A stretch of 58,868 nucleotides of DNA, taken from NCBI GenBank assembly GCA_963807235.1, contig CAWEBF010000031.1, forward strand, positions 1 to 58,868, given 5' to 3'. Made by a program: the position numbers and the translations under genes. Source of the stretch: CAWEBF01 sp963807235 (GTDB lineage: Bacteria > Acidobacteriota > Vicinamibacteria > Vicinamibacterales > UBA2999). A model generated the notes under the pieces. It did not search any database, was not told the origin of the DNA, and was given only the letters and a program-made list of their open reading frames with translations. This document shows, piece by piece, positions 12,395-21,740 of this stretch (the first letter of the stretch is position 1; every line of letters begins with the position of its first letter).

Positions 12395-13067
12395 GCGGTC
12401 GTTCCTCGATGCGTCGGCGCCGGCCATGCGCGAGGCCGATGTCGGCCGGGACGGAGCGGCCGGCGGCGCGTGCGTTCGGCGGCGTAGTCGCGCGCCATGC
12501 GCGCCAGCTCGGCGTTGAGCCGGCCGCGCCAGGCCCGACGATGCGCGCGAGCGCGATCGCCGTTGAACAGCGCCTTCAGCACCAGCTGGTTGAAGTTGCG
12601 CTCCGGGAAAGTAGCGCGCCGGATACGGGTTCTCGCACGCCACCGCTTCGAAGACCGGCAGGATGTTGGTGCGGCAGGCGTCGATCGACGACGGCAGGAA
12701 CGCGCTGCGGCTTCGGGCAGCAGCGCAACCGCGCGCAGCCAGCTTTGTTGCTCGCCGCGCGTCGCCCTGCTCGTAGCAGGCGAGCGCGTCGTCCACGAAG
12801 GCGTCGGCGTGGACGCCTCGGCTGCGCGCGAGCAGCAGCACCGCCCGCGCCGCATCCTCGCGCGTCCAGCTGCGCGAACGCCGTCGACGGCGACTCGCGG
12901 CGCGCAGCGCATCGAGGCGATCCGACGCGACGCCTCGGTGTAGAGCTGCAGCAGCGCAGCTCGCCGGGCAGCGTGCCGCGCGTGGCCAGCGGGCGAGCAG
13001 CCATCGGCGACGCCGGCTGGTGGTGCGCAGTTGACGCACCACGCCGAAGGACGTCCAGTGCGGTCAT
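12391..13067 (-). CDS. eboA: EboA-family protein (frameshifted)
   Basis: A helical protein of about 225 residues. The family signature is unmistakable: VACENPYPARYFPERNFNQ followed by LVLKALFNG. Before it are VLLLARSRGVHADAFVDDALACY and FLPSSIDACRTNILPVFEA. EboA proteins are of unknown biochemical function and occur in ebo metabolite-traffic clusters. Frameshifts lie near 12.55, 12.60, 12.74 and 12.87-13.0 kb. The start at 13067 (MTALDVLRR) has no strong ribosome-binding site. The stop overlaps the eboB start by ATGA. EboD (dehydroquinate synthase-like) and EboE (isomerase-like) are not seen in the window, so this is a reduced or dispersed cluster. Confidence 0.78.
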
Positions 13068-13180
13068 GCGGAGCCAGCGCTCACTGTACCAGAAAGCAGT
13101 TCGCCGTTACGCATCGGCACGCGTCGACTGACAGTCCAGCTGAGCAGGCCGTTCAGATCGCTGACACACTGCCCCAGCAC

Positions 13181-14221
13181 GTGAAGGCGATCGATCCGGC
13201 CGGCCCGCCGGCCAGCTTCCCAGCCCTGCCATCATGCAGCGCTCGCGCTCGCCTATCGTTCGTCGATGGTGCTGTTCGCGGCGACCGAGCTCGACGTCTT
13301 CACGCACATCGGCAACGGCGCACGTGACCGCCGCGGACGCTCGCCTCGGCGCTGCGGCGCCGCAGCCCGAGCCGCTGCGGATGCTGCTCGAGACCTGCGT
13401 GGCCGAAGGGCTGCTGAGCGCGACGGCGATCGCTTCTCGCAACACGCCGGCGACCGACGCGTTTCTCGTCGCGGGCCGCCCGCGTACCTCGGCGACATCG
13501 GCCTGAAGTACGCGCGAGGACCTGTATCCGGCGTGGGGCGGCCTGACGCCAGCTCGTGAAGACCGGACGGCCGACGATCGCGCCCGGAGACGATCCTCGG
13601 CGACGACAAGGAGAAGACGCGCGCGTTCGTGCTGGCGATGCACGAGCGCGCCGAGGGCATCGGCTCGGTGCTGCCGCACGGCGCCGACTTCAGCGGCCGC
13701 AGGCGGCTGCTCGACGTCGGCGGCGGACCGGGCACCTATTCGATCGCGCTCGTGCAGCAGACACCCGGGCCTGACGTCGACGGTGCTCGATCTGCCCGGC
13801 GTGCTCGAGGTCACGCGCGAGATCGTCGAGCAGCCACGGGTGCGCCGACCGCGTCACGCTGCTGCCCGGCGACTACCTGACGACGCCGTTCGGCACCGGC
13901 TTCGACGCGGTGCTGCTGTCGGGCATGATGCATCGCGAGACGCCGAGGACGGCTGCAGCCTGCTGCTGCGAAAGAGCTTCGACGCGCTCGAGCCCGGCGG
14001 GCTGGTCATGGTCAGCGACGTGTTCTTCGACGACGACGCAAGAACACGCCGCCGTTCGCGATGTCGTTCGCGCTCAACATGATGCTGACGAGCGACCACG
14101 GCTCCGCGCACGCCAAGACCGAGATGGCGCGCTGGCTCGACGACACCGGCTTCGTGCAGATCGCGCGTGAGACCTGCCGCCGCCCAATCCGCACACGCTC
14201 GTCATCGGCTTCAAGCCGTGA
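13181..14221 (+). CDS. SAM-dependent O-methyltransferase with N-terminal dimerisation domain (frameshifted)
   Basis: A protein of about 345 residues like plant-type or tcm-type O-methyltransferases. An N-terminal winged-helix dimerisation domain (MVLFAATELDVFTHI, EPLRMLLETCVAEGLL) precedes a Rossmann SAM fold with motif I LLDVGGGPGTYSIAL near 13709-13750, then LDLPGVLEVTREIV, FDAVLLSGMMHRE (with the His of the catalytic region) and LEPGGLVMVSDVFFDDD. It ends at MARWLDDTGFVQIARETL and an NPHTLVIGFKP-like tail. At least six frameshifts are present. The start (GTG 13181) is tentative. It runs divergently from eboA, about 110 bp apart, and probably modifies the same metabolite; that link is inferred from position. 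Confidence 0.75.
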
Positions 14222-15639
14222 ACTCAGCGTTCGGCGGAGCTGGCCGCCGCGGCCGCCGGCGCCGTTGGTCCGCCCTCCGGGCTGGCTGATCGCCGCCACG
14301 GCGCTGCTCGCGCTTGGCGTGCTGGCGATGGCGGTGGCCGAGACGAACCTCTGGATGCACTACCTGATCGACGCCGGCGAGCCGATCAGCCTCGTGGGCC
14401 TGGCTGTTCATCGCGGTCGCGGGGGTGTATCCTGTTCACGCGACGGCCAGCTGCTGGCGTCGTTGCCGCTGATGCGCTCCCGTGGCTGCTGTTTCCGGTG
14501 ATCACGCAGGGCGATCAGATCATCGACAACCTGTCGATCAACTGGATGCGGCTGCGTCGTCGCACGTGCTGCTGGGCCTCATCTTCGGCATTCCCGTATC
14601 TCGTCGTCGTAGCCGGCGTGCGTGCCGTCGTGACGTCCGACCGCGTGCGCGCCCGGGCGCAACGGGCGCGGTGGCTCGGCATGCGTGCCCGGCGCGCCGC
14701 ATGATGCTGGCCGGCCGCGTTCGAGAAGGCAGGAGCCGTGCTCGCCGTGGTGCTCCTGGTCCTGCTGAGCATGTGGGTGGCCGTGCGGTTTCTCGGCCTG
14801 CTGATGGTCGTCACGCTGATCGTGATGATCCTGGGCGTGCGCTGTTTGGCTTCTTCTCGCCCGTCGCCGCTGCACCGAGGCCGACGACGGATGCGCCGCC
14901 GGCAGCGAGCGCGTGCGCGGCGGCGCTCCTGGCCGCCGGCGTCGTCGCTGTCGCTCGGCCTGTATCGTGGGCTTCAAGAACCGCCCCGGCGCGTATCAGG
15001 GCAGCCCGAGCTACTACATGGATCCGTCGCAGCGCGACGCCGGCTTCCGCATCGACCAGCGTGGCGGTGCCGTCGGGCCCCGTGTCGCCGTGCCACACGA
15101 TCCTGCCGCCGTCGCGCGGCGCGCTCACCGGCTACGCGCGCGCATTCGAGCCGCCTGCTCGCCGGGTACTACGTCCTCGACCGCAACTACAACTACGACT
15201 TCCACAACCGGCTCTTCCTGCGCGCTACGCCGCTCGCTGGCCGACTACCGGCGCGTCGGCTGGACCAAGTGAAGAGGCCGAGCGCTGCTTCGAGAATCGG
15301 CTGACGCTCGCGCGGCGGCGGTACGCGCCGCGCATGCCCGAAGACGATCCGCTGGCCGCGCTGCTGGACGACGTCCGGGCGTACGCCGCCTTCACGTTCG
15401 ACCGCGCGCCCGTGCTCGAGCGCATGAGCGCGGAGTTCGAGCGGACCGAGGCGGGGCTGCAGCACGCCACCCATCTCTACGAGGGCGAAGGCAAGGTGCT
15501 CGGCGTCCGGCTCGCCGAGATGCTCGCCAAGCACGACCGCGTGCTGACGGCGCCAGAAACGCCGCCGTGACCGGGGAGTTCACGTCGATCAGCCGGTCGG
15601 TGCACGACCGCTACGCCAACCGCATCGTCGGCTTCTGAG
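14218..15639 (+). CDS. Polytopic membrane protein with C-terminal soluble domain, function unknown (frameshifted)
   Basis: A protein of about 470 residues with no family I recognise. About six hydrophobic segments are visible: GWLIAATALLALGVLAMAVA, ISLVGLAFIAVAGVY, SLPLMLPWLLFPVI, SSHVLLGLIFGIPVLVVVAG, AVLAVVLLVLLSMWVAV and FLGLLMVVTLIVMILGV. A hydrophilic region of about 200 residues follows (DRNYNYDFHNRLFLRATPLADYR; LDDVRAYAAFTFDRAPVLERM). The GTG start overlaps the methyltransferase stop, so coupling is likely. One frame ends at 15570; with one more frameshift the protein would continue to 15639 (ISRSVHDRYANRIVGF). Alternatively that tail is a separate 23-residue peptide beginning at an overlapping GTG. 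Confidence 0.55.
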
Positions 15640-17027
15640 AGCCGACCCGGCTGGCGGCTGCGGCTGCAGCACCGCATCGTCCTGCCGTTGATCGCTCGCG
15701 GCGCTCGTCGCGACCGGCGTGGCCACGTGGATCAGCGTGCGCATGACCGCTACCGCCCTGCAGTCGCGGCTCGAGGCGCAGCTCCTGAGTTCGGCCTCCG
15801 CGCGTGACGTGGCGCGACTTTGCCCTGAGCGCCTCCGTCCTGCAGAAACCTGCGACGCCATGATCGGCGCCGACATCGTGACGGTCGACGCCGCCGGCCA
15901 GGTGGTCGCGACCTCGCTCGACGACCGCACGTCGAATCGTCGAGGCCGTGCGTCGAGCCGTGCGCGGTGCACCAGCGCCTGTCGGCTCCGTCCCGCGCGT
16001 GGTGAGCGAGAGACTGCGGCTACCCGTGCCTGGTTGCGTTTCGCGCGGTGGACGGCACGCCGGGGACGACCGTGGCGCTCGTGGCGGACACGTCGCCCGT
16101 CGTGACGGCCACCCGCGCCGTGGCCCGTACCATTCTGTGGTCCGCGGCAGTGAGCTCGTGGTCCTGGTGCTGGTGGGCCAGCTCGTGGCGCGGCGGGTCA
16201 CGGCGCCGCTCGATCGCCTGCTGGCCTTCGTCAGGACGTCGGCGCCCGACTCTGCCGTCCCGGGCGGACGTCGGCCATGACGAGGTCGGCGCGCTGGCGG
16301 CGGCGTTCAACGGCATGCTCGACCGGCTGGAGCAGTCGCGGGAGGCCCTGGTCCGGTCCGAGAAGCTGGGCCTGGCCGGGTTGTTCGCCGCGCGCGTGGC
16401 CCACGACATCCGCAACCCGCTCTCGTCGATCCGGATGCAGACCCAGCTGCTGCAGGCGAAAGCCGGCTCTGGAACCGACGAACGCGACGATCCTGTCGGA
16501 CGTGCTGCAGAGACGTCGATCAGGTGGAGTCGGTGGTGCGCGATCTGATGGAGCTGGCCAACCCCGGCGAGCTGCGCATGGAGCCCTCGGTGTGAACGAC
16601 GTGGTGCGCGTCGGCGCTCGAGCAGGTGGGCCACCAGCTGACGCACCGCAAGATCGTGGTCGACCGCCAGCTGGCCGATGGGCTTCCGCCGGTGGCCCTG
16701 GATCGCGGCAGGTTCAAGCAGGCGCTCCTCAACGTGCTGGTCAACGCGTCCGAGGCGATGCACAACGGCGGCACCATGACCGTGTCCACCGGACGGAGAG
16801 ACGCGACGCTCTGGGTGCGAATTTGCGACGATGGTGTCGGAGTCGATCCGGCGATGCTCGACCGCGTCTTCGATCCGTTCGTGTCCACCAAGCCCGAGGG
16901 CGTCGGCCTGGGCCTGGTCAACGTCAAGGCCGTCGTCGAGGGCCACGGCGGCCGCATTGCCCTGGAGCGGCGCGCCCCGCGGGGCACGTGCGCGCTCATC
17001 GAGCTTCCGGTGGACGCCCGTGGCTGA
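15640..17027 (+). CDS. Membrane sensor histidine kinase (frameshifted)
   Basis: A kinase of about 460 residues. TM1 (HRIVLPLIALAALVATGVAT) and TM2 (LVVLVLVGQLVARRV) bracket a periplasmic sensor of about 130 residues. A HAMP linker (TAPLDRLLAFV, DEVGALAAAFNGMLDRLEQ) leads to a HisKA H-box (AARVAHDIRNPLSSIRMQTQ, phospho-His near 16400). The ATP-binding domain has the N box (LLNVLVNASEAM), G1 (DDGVGVD), F box (DPFVSTKPEG) and G2 (VGLGLVNVK). Upstream start and sensor are blurred by frameshifts near 15.7-16.55 kb. It overlaps the response-regulator start by eight bases, so the two form a pair. The signal is unknown. Confidence 0.82.
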
Positions 17028-18387
17028 CATCCTCGTCGTCGACGACGATCAATCGGTCGCCGCCGCGTTCGAGCGGTTCCTGCGGCACGAGGGACACCGG
17101 TCCTTCCTGGCCAGCGACGCCGCGGATGCGTTCCGGCAGGTGGGCGAGAACGAGCCCGATCTGGTGTTCATGGACATCCGCATGCCGGGCGTCGACGGCC
17201 TGCAGGCGCTCAGGCGCTGCGGGAGCAGCATCCCGACGTCTACGTGGTCATCATGACGGCGCACGGCACCAGCCAGACGTCGATCGACGCGATCCGCGCG
17301 GGCGCGTTCGAGTACGTGACCAAGCCGCTGGACCTCGACGCGCTGCGCGCGATCATCGGCCACGCCTTGTCGGCCCGTCGCGGCCGCGACGGCGCGCAGG
17401 CCGAGGCGGCCCAGGCGACGCCGACCGTGACCCTGGTCGGCGAATTCGCCGGCCATGCAGGAGGTCTACAAGATGATCGGCCGCCTGGCGGTCAACGACG
17501 TGCCGGCGCTCGTCGTCGGCGAGCGCGGAACCGGCAAGGAACTGGTGGTCGCGACCATCCACGAGAACAGCGCACGCCGGGACCAGCCCTTCGTCACGAT
17601 CGACTGCGCGACGGTGTCTCCCGAGACACTCGAGGCCGACACGGCGGCCGTGCAGGGCGGCACGCTGCACCTGGCGTCGGTACACGCGCTGCCGCGCGCC
17701 CAGCAGGTGCTGGTGAGCCGGATCCTCCGCGACGAACAGCATCGAACCGGCGCCAGGTCCTCACCCGTGCCCCGGGTGATTGCCTCCACCGATCACGACC
17801 TGATTGCCGCTGTGGAAGACGGCGCGTTCAGCCGCGAGCTCTTCGAGATGCTGAGCATCATCACGCTCAGCCTGCAGCCGCTGCGCGAGCGCCGTGAAGA
17901 CATACCCGCGCTGGTGGCGCATTTCGTCCAGCGGTTCAACGAGCAGCTGAGCCGCGGCATGCGCGGGGTGGACGACGCGGCGATGCGCCGGCTGGTCGAA
18001 TACAGCTGGCCGGGGAACGCCGCGGAGCTGGAGAGCGCCCTGAAGCGCGCGTGCATCGTGACGCGTGGGGAGGTCATTACCGGCGCGGATCTCGGCGAAA
18101 GCCTCACACAAGGCCGGCTGATGGGCCGCCAGGGCGCGGAGTCGGCGCTGGCGCGGGCGTCGCGGAACGCCCTGCAGGAGCGCCTGGTTGACGCGCCGAT
18201 CGACGCCAATTCCTCGCTGTATCACGACATCGTCGGCATCGTGGAGGCCGCGCTCGTGGGCGAAGCGCTCACCATCACCAACGGCAACCAGGTGAAGGCG
18301 TCCGAATTGCTCGGGGTGAATCGGGCGACGCTGCGAAAGAAGGCTAGCGAGGCTCCGCCCCCGATCGTTCAGGCTCCGCCCCGCTAG
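17020..18387 (+). CDS. NtrC-like response regulator with degenerate AAA+ domain
   Basis: A regulator of about 455 residues. The receiver (ILVVDDDQSV, phospho-Asp in LVFMDIRMPGVDG, Thr in IMTAHGT, Lys in YVTKPLD) is complete across compensating frameshifts near 17.23 and 17.45 kb. The AAA+ part keeps Walker A (GERGTGKE), sensor-like RVIASTDHDL and PLRERREDIPAL. It lacks the GAFTGA loop (about 30 residues missing between IDCATVSPETLE and GGTLHL) and has LASVHALP where Walker B LDEI is expected. A Fis-type helix-turn-helix follows (NQVKASELLGVNRATLRKK). It is therefore unlikely to drive sigma-54 open-complex formation and may act as a simple DNA-binding regulator. The last residues (EAPPPIVQAPPR) and the stop lie inside a dispersed repeat. 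Confidence 0.82.
18344..18387 (+). repeat. CTAG-bounded 44-bp repeat, copy 1
   Basis: A 44-bp unit begins CTAGCGAGGCTCCG and ends CCGCCCCGCTAG. It is identical to copy 2 at 18463-18506. Its final TAG is the stop codon of the response regulator and its body encodes that protein's last residues. The ends are imperfect inverted repeats (CTAGCG.../...CGCTAG). Confidence 0.9.
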
Positions 18388-18401
18388 CGCAGCGTCTTTT
18401 T

Positions 18402-18419
18402 GCCCCGCTTTCGCGGGGC
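18402..18419 (-). terminator. Hairpin with T-run, minus-strand terminator
   Basis: GCCCCGC (18402-18408) pairs with GCGGGGC (18413-18419). On the minus strand the stem is followed by a run of five A on the plus strand read as U in the transcript, so it would end the long minus-strand operon. A second stem of 12 bp (18421-18432 with 18453-18464) lies just upstream of it on that strand. Confidence 0.65.
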
Positions 18420-18420
18420 G

Positions 18421-18464
18421 AGAAAACTTGACTTGCCAGTATCGGATCGGCGGTCAAGTTTTCT
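18421..18464. repeat. Perfect 12-bp inverted repeat between convergent genes
   Basis: AGAAAACTTGAC (18421-18432) and GTCAAGTTTTCT (18453-18464) are exact inverted copies around a 20-nt loop. The right arm runs into the CTAG of repeat copy 2. It may act as a bidirectional terminator or be part of the repeat element. Confidence 0.75.
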
Positions 18465-18506
18465 AGCGAGGCTCCGCCCCCGATCGTTCAGGCTCCGCCC
18501 CGCTAG
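18463..18506 (+). repeat. CTAG-bounded 44-bp repeat, copy 2
   Basis: Identical over all 44 bases to copy 1 at 18344-18387. Read on the minus strand it encodes the last residues (SGAEPERSGAEPR) and the TAG stop of the VTT/DedA-like gene. Thus the two convergent genes each end inside one copy. Confidence 0.9.
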
Positions 18507-19131
18507 ACCCGCGCCTGGTGCGGTACCAGAGCCACCCCGCACCCATCACCGTGGCCAGCATCACGAGCGCCGGCACCAGGCTGCCGAGCTCCCGCGAGAC
18601 GGCTCCGGCATAGGCGTAGACGACGACGATGGGCGCGGTGCCCGCGAGCGATGCGCCGAGGAATCTCGCACGCGACATCCCCGACAGGCCGGCGATGATG
18701 CTGATCGTTTCCATCACGATCGGCAGCGGGCGCGTCATGATGACGGCCGAGGTCCCGTAGCGGTCGAAGAACCCCGTCAGGTTGTCGATCTCGTCCTCGC
18801 CCACCAGCCGCGCGGCGAGCCCGCGCCCGTGGCGACGTACCAGCTCGAACCCCAGCCACTCGCCGGCGATCGATCCGACCAGCGCCAGCGCGGCTCCCGC
18901 CACGACGCCGAATGCCGCGCCGCTGAACACCATGACGAAGCTGGACGGCACCGGCAGCAGGATGTCGGCGACCAGCAGCCCCACGATGATGGCCGCGCTG
19001 CCAGGGCCCGCCTCGGCGAGCCACCGCTCCGCGAAAGGCTCGAGACCCATGCCGAGAACGTTCTCCAACAGCAGCTTCGACGCGACCACCACCGCCGCGA
19101 CGCCGAGCACCAGCGTGATCCAGCGCTTCAT
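18463..19131 (-). CDS. VTT/DedA-family membrane protein
   Basis: A 222-residue inner-membrane protein of the SNARE-associated/VTT type. Visible are an N-terminal helix (WITLVLGVAAVVVASKLLL), the re-entrant hairpin region LLVADILLPVPSSFVMVFSGAAFG, GEWLGFELVRRHGR, and the conserved FFDRYGTSAVIMTRPLPIVMETIS. Family members act in lipid scrambling or undecaprenyl-phosphate recycling; here the substrate is unknown. The start at 19131 shares ATGA with the stop of the preceding vWA gene, so it is the last cistron of the operon. Its final ~13 residues come from the 44-bp repeat. Confidence 0.8.
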   Translation of the reverse strand: MKRWITLVLGVAAVVVASKLLLENVLGMGLEPFAERWLAEAGPGSAAIIVGLLVADILLPVPSSFVMVFSGAAFGVVAGAALALVGSIAGEWLGFELVRRHGRGLAARLVGEDEIDNLTGFFDRYGTSAVIMTRPLPIVMETISIIAGLSGMSRARFLGASLAGTAPIVVVYAYAGAVSRELGSLVPALVMLATVMGAGWLWYRTRRGSSGAEPERSGAEPR

Positions 19132-21740
19132 GCCGCCTGGGCCTCGGGCTCGCCGAGCCGGCGCACGGCGCCCGCCGCGGCAAGAGCCAGACCCGCCAGC
19201 ACCAGGTCGGCGAAGAGGAGCAGCAGCGCGGCGCTGTTGAACCACGGACGCCCGTCGCGGAACCCGGCCCGGCGTTCGTCGATCGCGATGCGCTCAGGAG
19301 CGTGGACACGACCGCCGGTGGCCGCAGCGATGCCACGCAGCAGGGTCAGATCCGGCCCGGCGTGATCGAGCTCTTGCGGCGCGGCGAAGAACACTCCACG
19401 CACCAATGTGCCCTGCATCGCACCGTCCGAACTGACAGCCGCGACGCTGGCGATGTACGGACCCGCCTGGCCGGCTGGCGACGTCGCGACGTAGCGTCCA
19501 GGGGCCAGCACGGTGAACGCCAACTCCGACTCGCTGCCCGACGGCGCGCGTAGAGACCCGCGAATGTCGAGCGGCGCCGGCAGGAGTCCCGAGTCGTAGG
19601 CGGCCTCCACGTCGATCTCGATACCCGCAGCGGTGCTGCGCATCGACGCGTGCAGGGCCGGGTGATCCACGGCGCGCGATACCCACCGCATGGTGCGAGC
19701 CACCAGCTCGGAGAACGAGGTCCATCGCAGCAAGCCGGCCGACCACGGGGAATGGAGGTCGCCCGTGTACACGGCGACGCGTCCCAACCCTCGACGCCCG
19801 ATCGCGAGGAGGGGATCGTCGAGGTGCGATCGCATCACGATGTCGGCGTCCGGCCGCGCGGCGGTGACCACGTAGCCGCCGAGCCGCGGTCCGCCGTTTA
19901 ATCCGCGCGCGAGCGGATGGGGTCCCAGCAGGGCGTCGAACGCGATGGTGACCGTTCGCCCACCCGCGACACGGCTTGTCTCGCGCGCGACGGTCTTTGG
20001 TAGATCGCTGACATCGTCCGCGAAATAGGCACGTCCCCCGCTGCCCTCCGCGAGGGCGTTCAACGCCTCGCGATCGGGGCCCGCCCCCACGGCCACGACC
20101 GACAGCACGAAACCCCCGGCCTGAACGGCCTGGCGCGCGTTGGACAGGTCACCAGCGTAGGTCTGGCCGTCCGAGATCAGCAGCACGTGCTTCCGGTCGA
20201 AGCCGCTGGCCGAGGGTGCTCGCAGCCACTCGCCTGCCCGCACGAGGGCCGGTGCGATGGCCGTGGCGCCAGCCGGTCGAACCTCTCGTAACGCGGCATC
20301 GAGGCTGGCTGCGTCCCGGGACGCGCCGAGCGCGGACACGGTCACCGGCGCGCTGTCGAACGCGATGACGCCAACGGCGTCGCCAGGGGGCAGCGCCGCC
20401 ACGAGGTTCCTCACGGCCTCGCGGGCGAACTCGATCTTCGGCGTTCCGGCCACGCGCTCTTCCATGCTGCCGGACTTGTCGAAGGCGACGACGAGCGCCA
20501 GAGCCGAACCGCGCTGGCCGCCGCGGGGCCGCGGATCCACGGGCAGGAGCGCATCGAAGCCGGCATCCCCCGAGGAGCCCGCCGGCAGGCTCGCCTCGGT
20601 GCCGAGGACGAGCAGCCCTCCGCCGAGGTCCACATACTGCACGAGCGCCGCCTGTTGATCGCGCCGAAGGGCCAGCGGGTCCACGTCGTCGAGCACCACG
20701 GCGTCGAACGCGGTCAGCGCGGATGCGAGGGGCAACGCCGAGGCCGTCACCTGCTCCACCTGGAAGCCGGCGGCGCCCAGGGCTTGACCGACGACCCCCG
20801 GCTGGCGGCCCGCGTACAGCACGCGCGGCGTCCCTGCGACGGACACCACCACGCCCGTTTGGTCACCCTCGGCCGCGCCCTCGAAGATGTTGTCGGGGAC
20901 GTCTGCCGTGAAGGAGGCGCGATAGGTTCGCAGCCCGGCGGTGTCGGAACGTTCGGTGAAGCTCACGCGCTGCACGCCGGCCGCCGGCAGTGTCACGCGT
21001 TGGCTTCGCGGCGCTCCGGCGCCTCGGAGCTGCAGCGTTCCCGTTACACCCTCCGCGCCTTCCACCATCACGGCCACGTCGAACGGCTCACCAAGCCGGA
21101 CCGTGGCAGGCGCCGACGCGCGCGTGGCCCGGGCTGTCGGACGCCTCGCCGGCGCGGGCACGACGTCGATGCGCACGCCGTCGGCCGCAGCGCGAATCGC
21201 CTCCAGCGCGGCATCGCCCGAGGTTTGGCGGCCGTCCGTGAAGAGGAGGATTCTCCTGTCACCCTCCGCGGGCAGCGATGCCCGCGCCGCCTGGAGGGCT
21301 CGCTCGATGTTCGTGCCTGAAGGCGCCACCGCGCTCTCCAGCAGGCCGGCCGGCAGCGGACCTTCCTGGACGCGCCGCTCGACCACGGCCGTGTCGCCAA
21401 AGACCGTGAGCCCGGCCCGATCGGCGGGTTTCAGGGCCGCGGCCGTTTCGCGCGCCGTGTTCAGCCACGACGGAAAGGCCGCAACGGTGCTGTCCGAGCG
21501 ATCGATGACGAAGGCCACCGCCATGGGCGCCGACCCCGTCCACAGCCGAACGCCGCCCAGCGCGGCAAGGAGCAGCGCCATCGCGAGCACTCTCGTAGCC
21601 ACTCGGGGCCACGCCAGCGTTCGACGCACGCCGCGAGCCATCCTGGCTCGTGCCCGCCACTCGAGAGCCACGAGGATCAGCGCCAGGACGAGGAGCGCGG
21701 GTGTCAGAATCCATCCCGTCGCTGGGATCCCGCGAGAGTG
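19128..21740 (-). CDS. Large membrane protein with two vWA domains and a glutamine-amidotransferase-like region
   Basis: About 850-870 residues. N-terminal helices (ILTPALLVLALILVALEWR and TRVLAMALLLAALGGVRLW) precede vWA 1 with an intact MIDAS DRSDST and LLFTDGRQTSG. Ig-like segments follow, then a class-I gatase-like stretch (AVVLDDVDPLALRRDQQ, LGGGLLVLG) and vWA 2 (DKSGSM MIDAS, HVLLISDGQTYAGD). A C-terminal helix (ALLLLFADLVLAGLALAAAG) ends it. A GTG near 21740 overlaps the upstream stop as GTGA but needs a frameshift near 21.72 kb to reach the first helix; otherwise it starts at 21671. It belongs to the MoxR-DUF58-vWA operon and probably forms a periplasm-facing complex. Confidence 0.75.
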   Translation of the reverse strand, partial: HSRGIPATGWILTPALLVLALILVALEWRARARMARGVRRTLAWPRVATRVLAMALLLAALGGVRLWTGSAPMAVAFVIDRSDSTVAAFPSWLNTARETAAALKPADRAGLTVFGDTAVVERRVQEGPLPAGLLESAVAPSGTNIERALQAARASLPAEGDRRILLFTDGRQTSGDAALEAIRAAADGVRIDVVPAPARRPTARATRASAPATVRLGEPFDVAVMVEGAEGVTGTLQLRGAGAPRSQRVTLPAAGVQRVSFTERSDTAGLRTYRASFTADVPDNIFEGAAEGDQTGVVVSVAGTPRVLYAGRQPGVVGQALGAAGFQVEQVTASALPLASALTAFDAVVLDDVDPLALRRDQQAALVQYVDLGGGLLVLGTEASLPAGSSGDAGFDALLPVDPRPRGGQRGSALALVVAFDKSGSMEERVAGTPKIEFAREAVRNLVAALPPGDAVGVIAFDSAPVTVSALGASRDAASLDAALREVRPAGATAIAPALVRAGEWLRAPSASGFDRKHVLLISDGQTYAGDLSNARQAVQAGGFVLSVVAVGAGPDREALNALAEGSGGRAYFADDVSDLPKTVARETSRVAGGRTVTIAFDALLGPHPLARGLNGGPRLGGYVVTAARPDADIVMRSHLDDPLLAIGRRGLGRVAVYTGDLHSPWSAGLLRWTSFSELVARTMRWVSRAVDHPALHASMRSTAAGIEIDVEAAYDSGLLPAPLDIRGSLRAPSGSESELAFTVLAPGRYVATSPAGQAGPYIASVAAVSSDGAMQGTLVRGVFFAAPQELDHAGPDLTLLRGIAAATGGRVHAPERIAIDERRAGFRDGRPWFNSAALLLLFADLVLAGLALAAAGAVRRLGEPEAQAA

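Noticed and set aside
10099..13067. Degraded pseudogene region
   Set aside because: Family motifs survive in order, with frames switching by one base each time; this fits sequencing indels better than decay.
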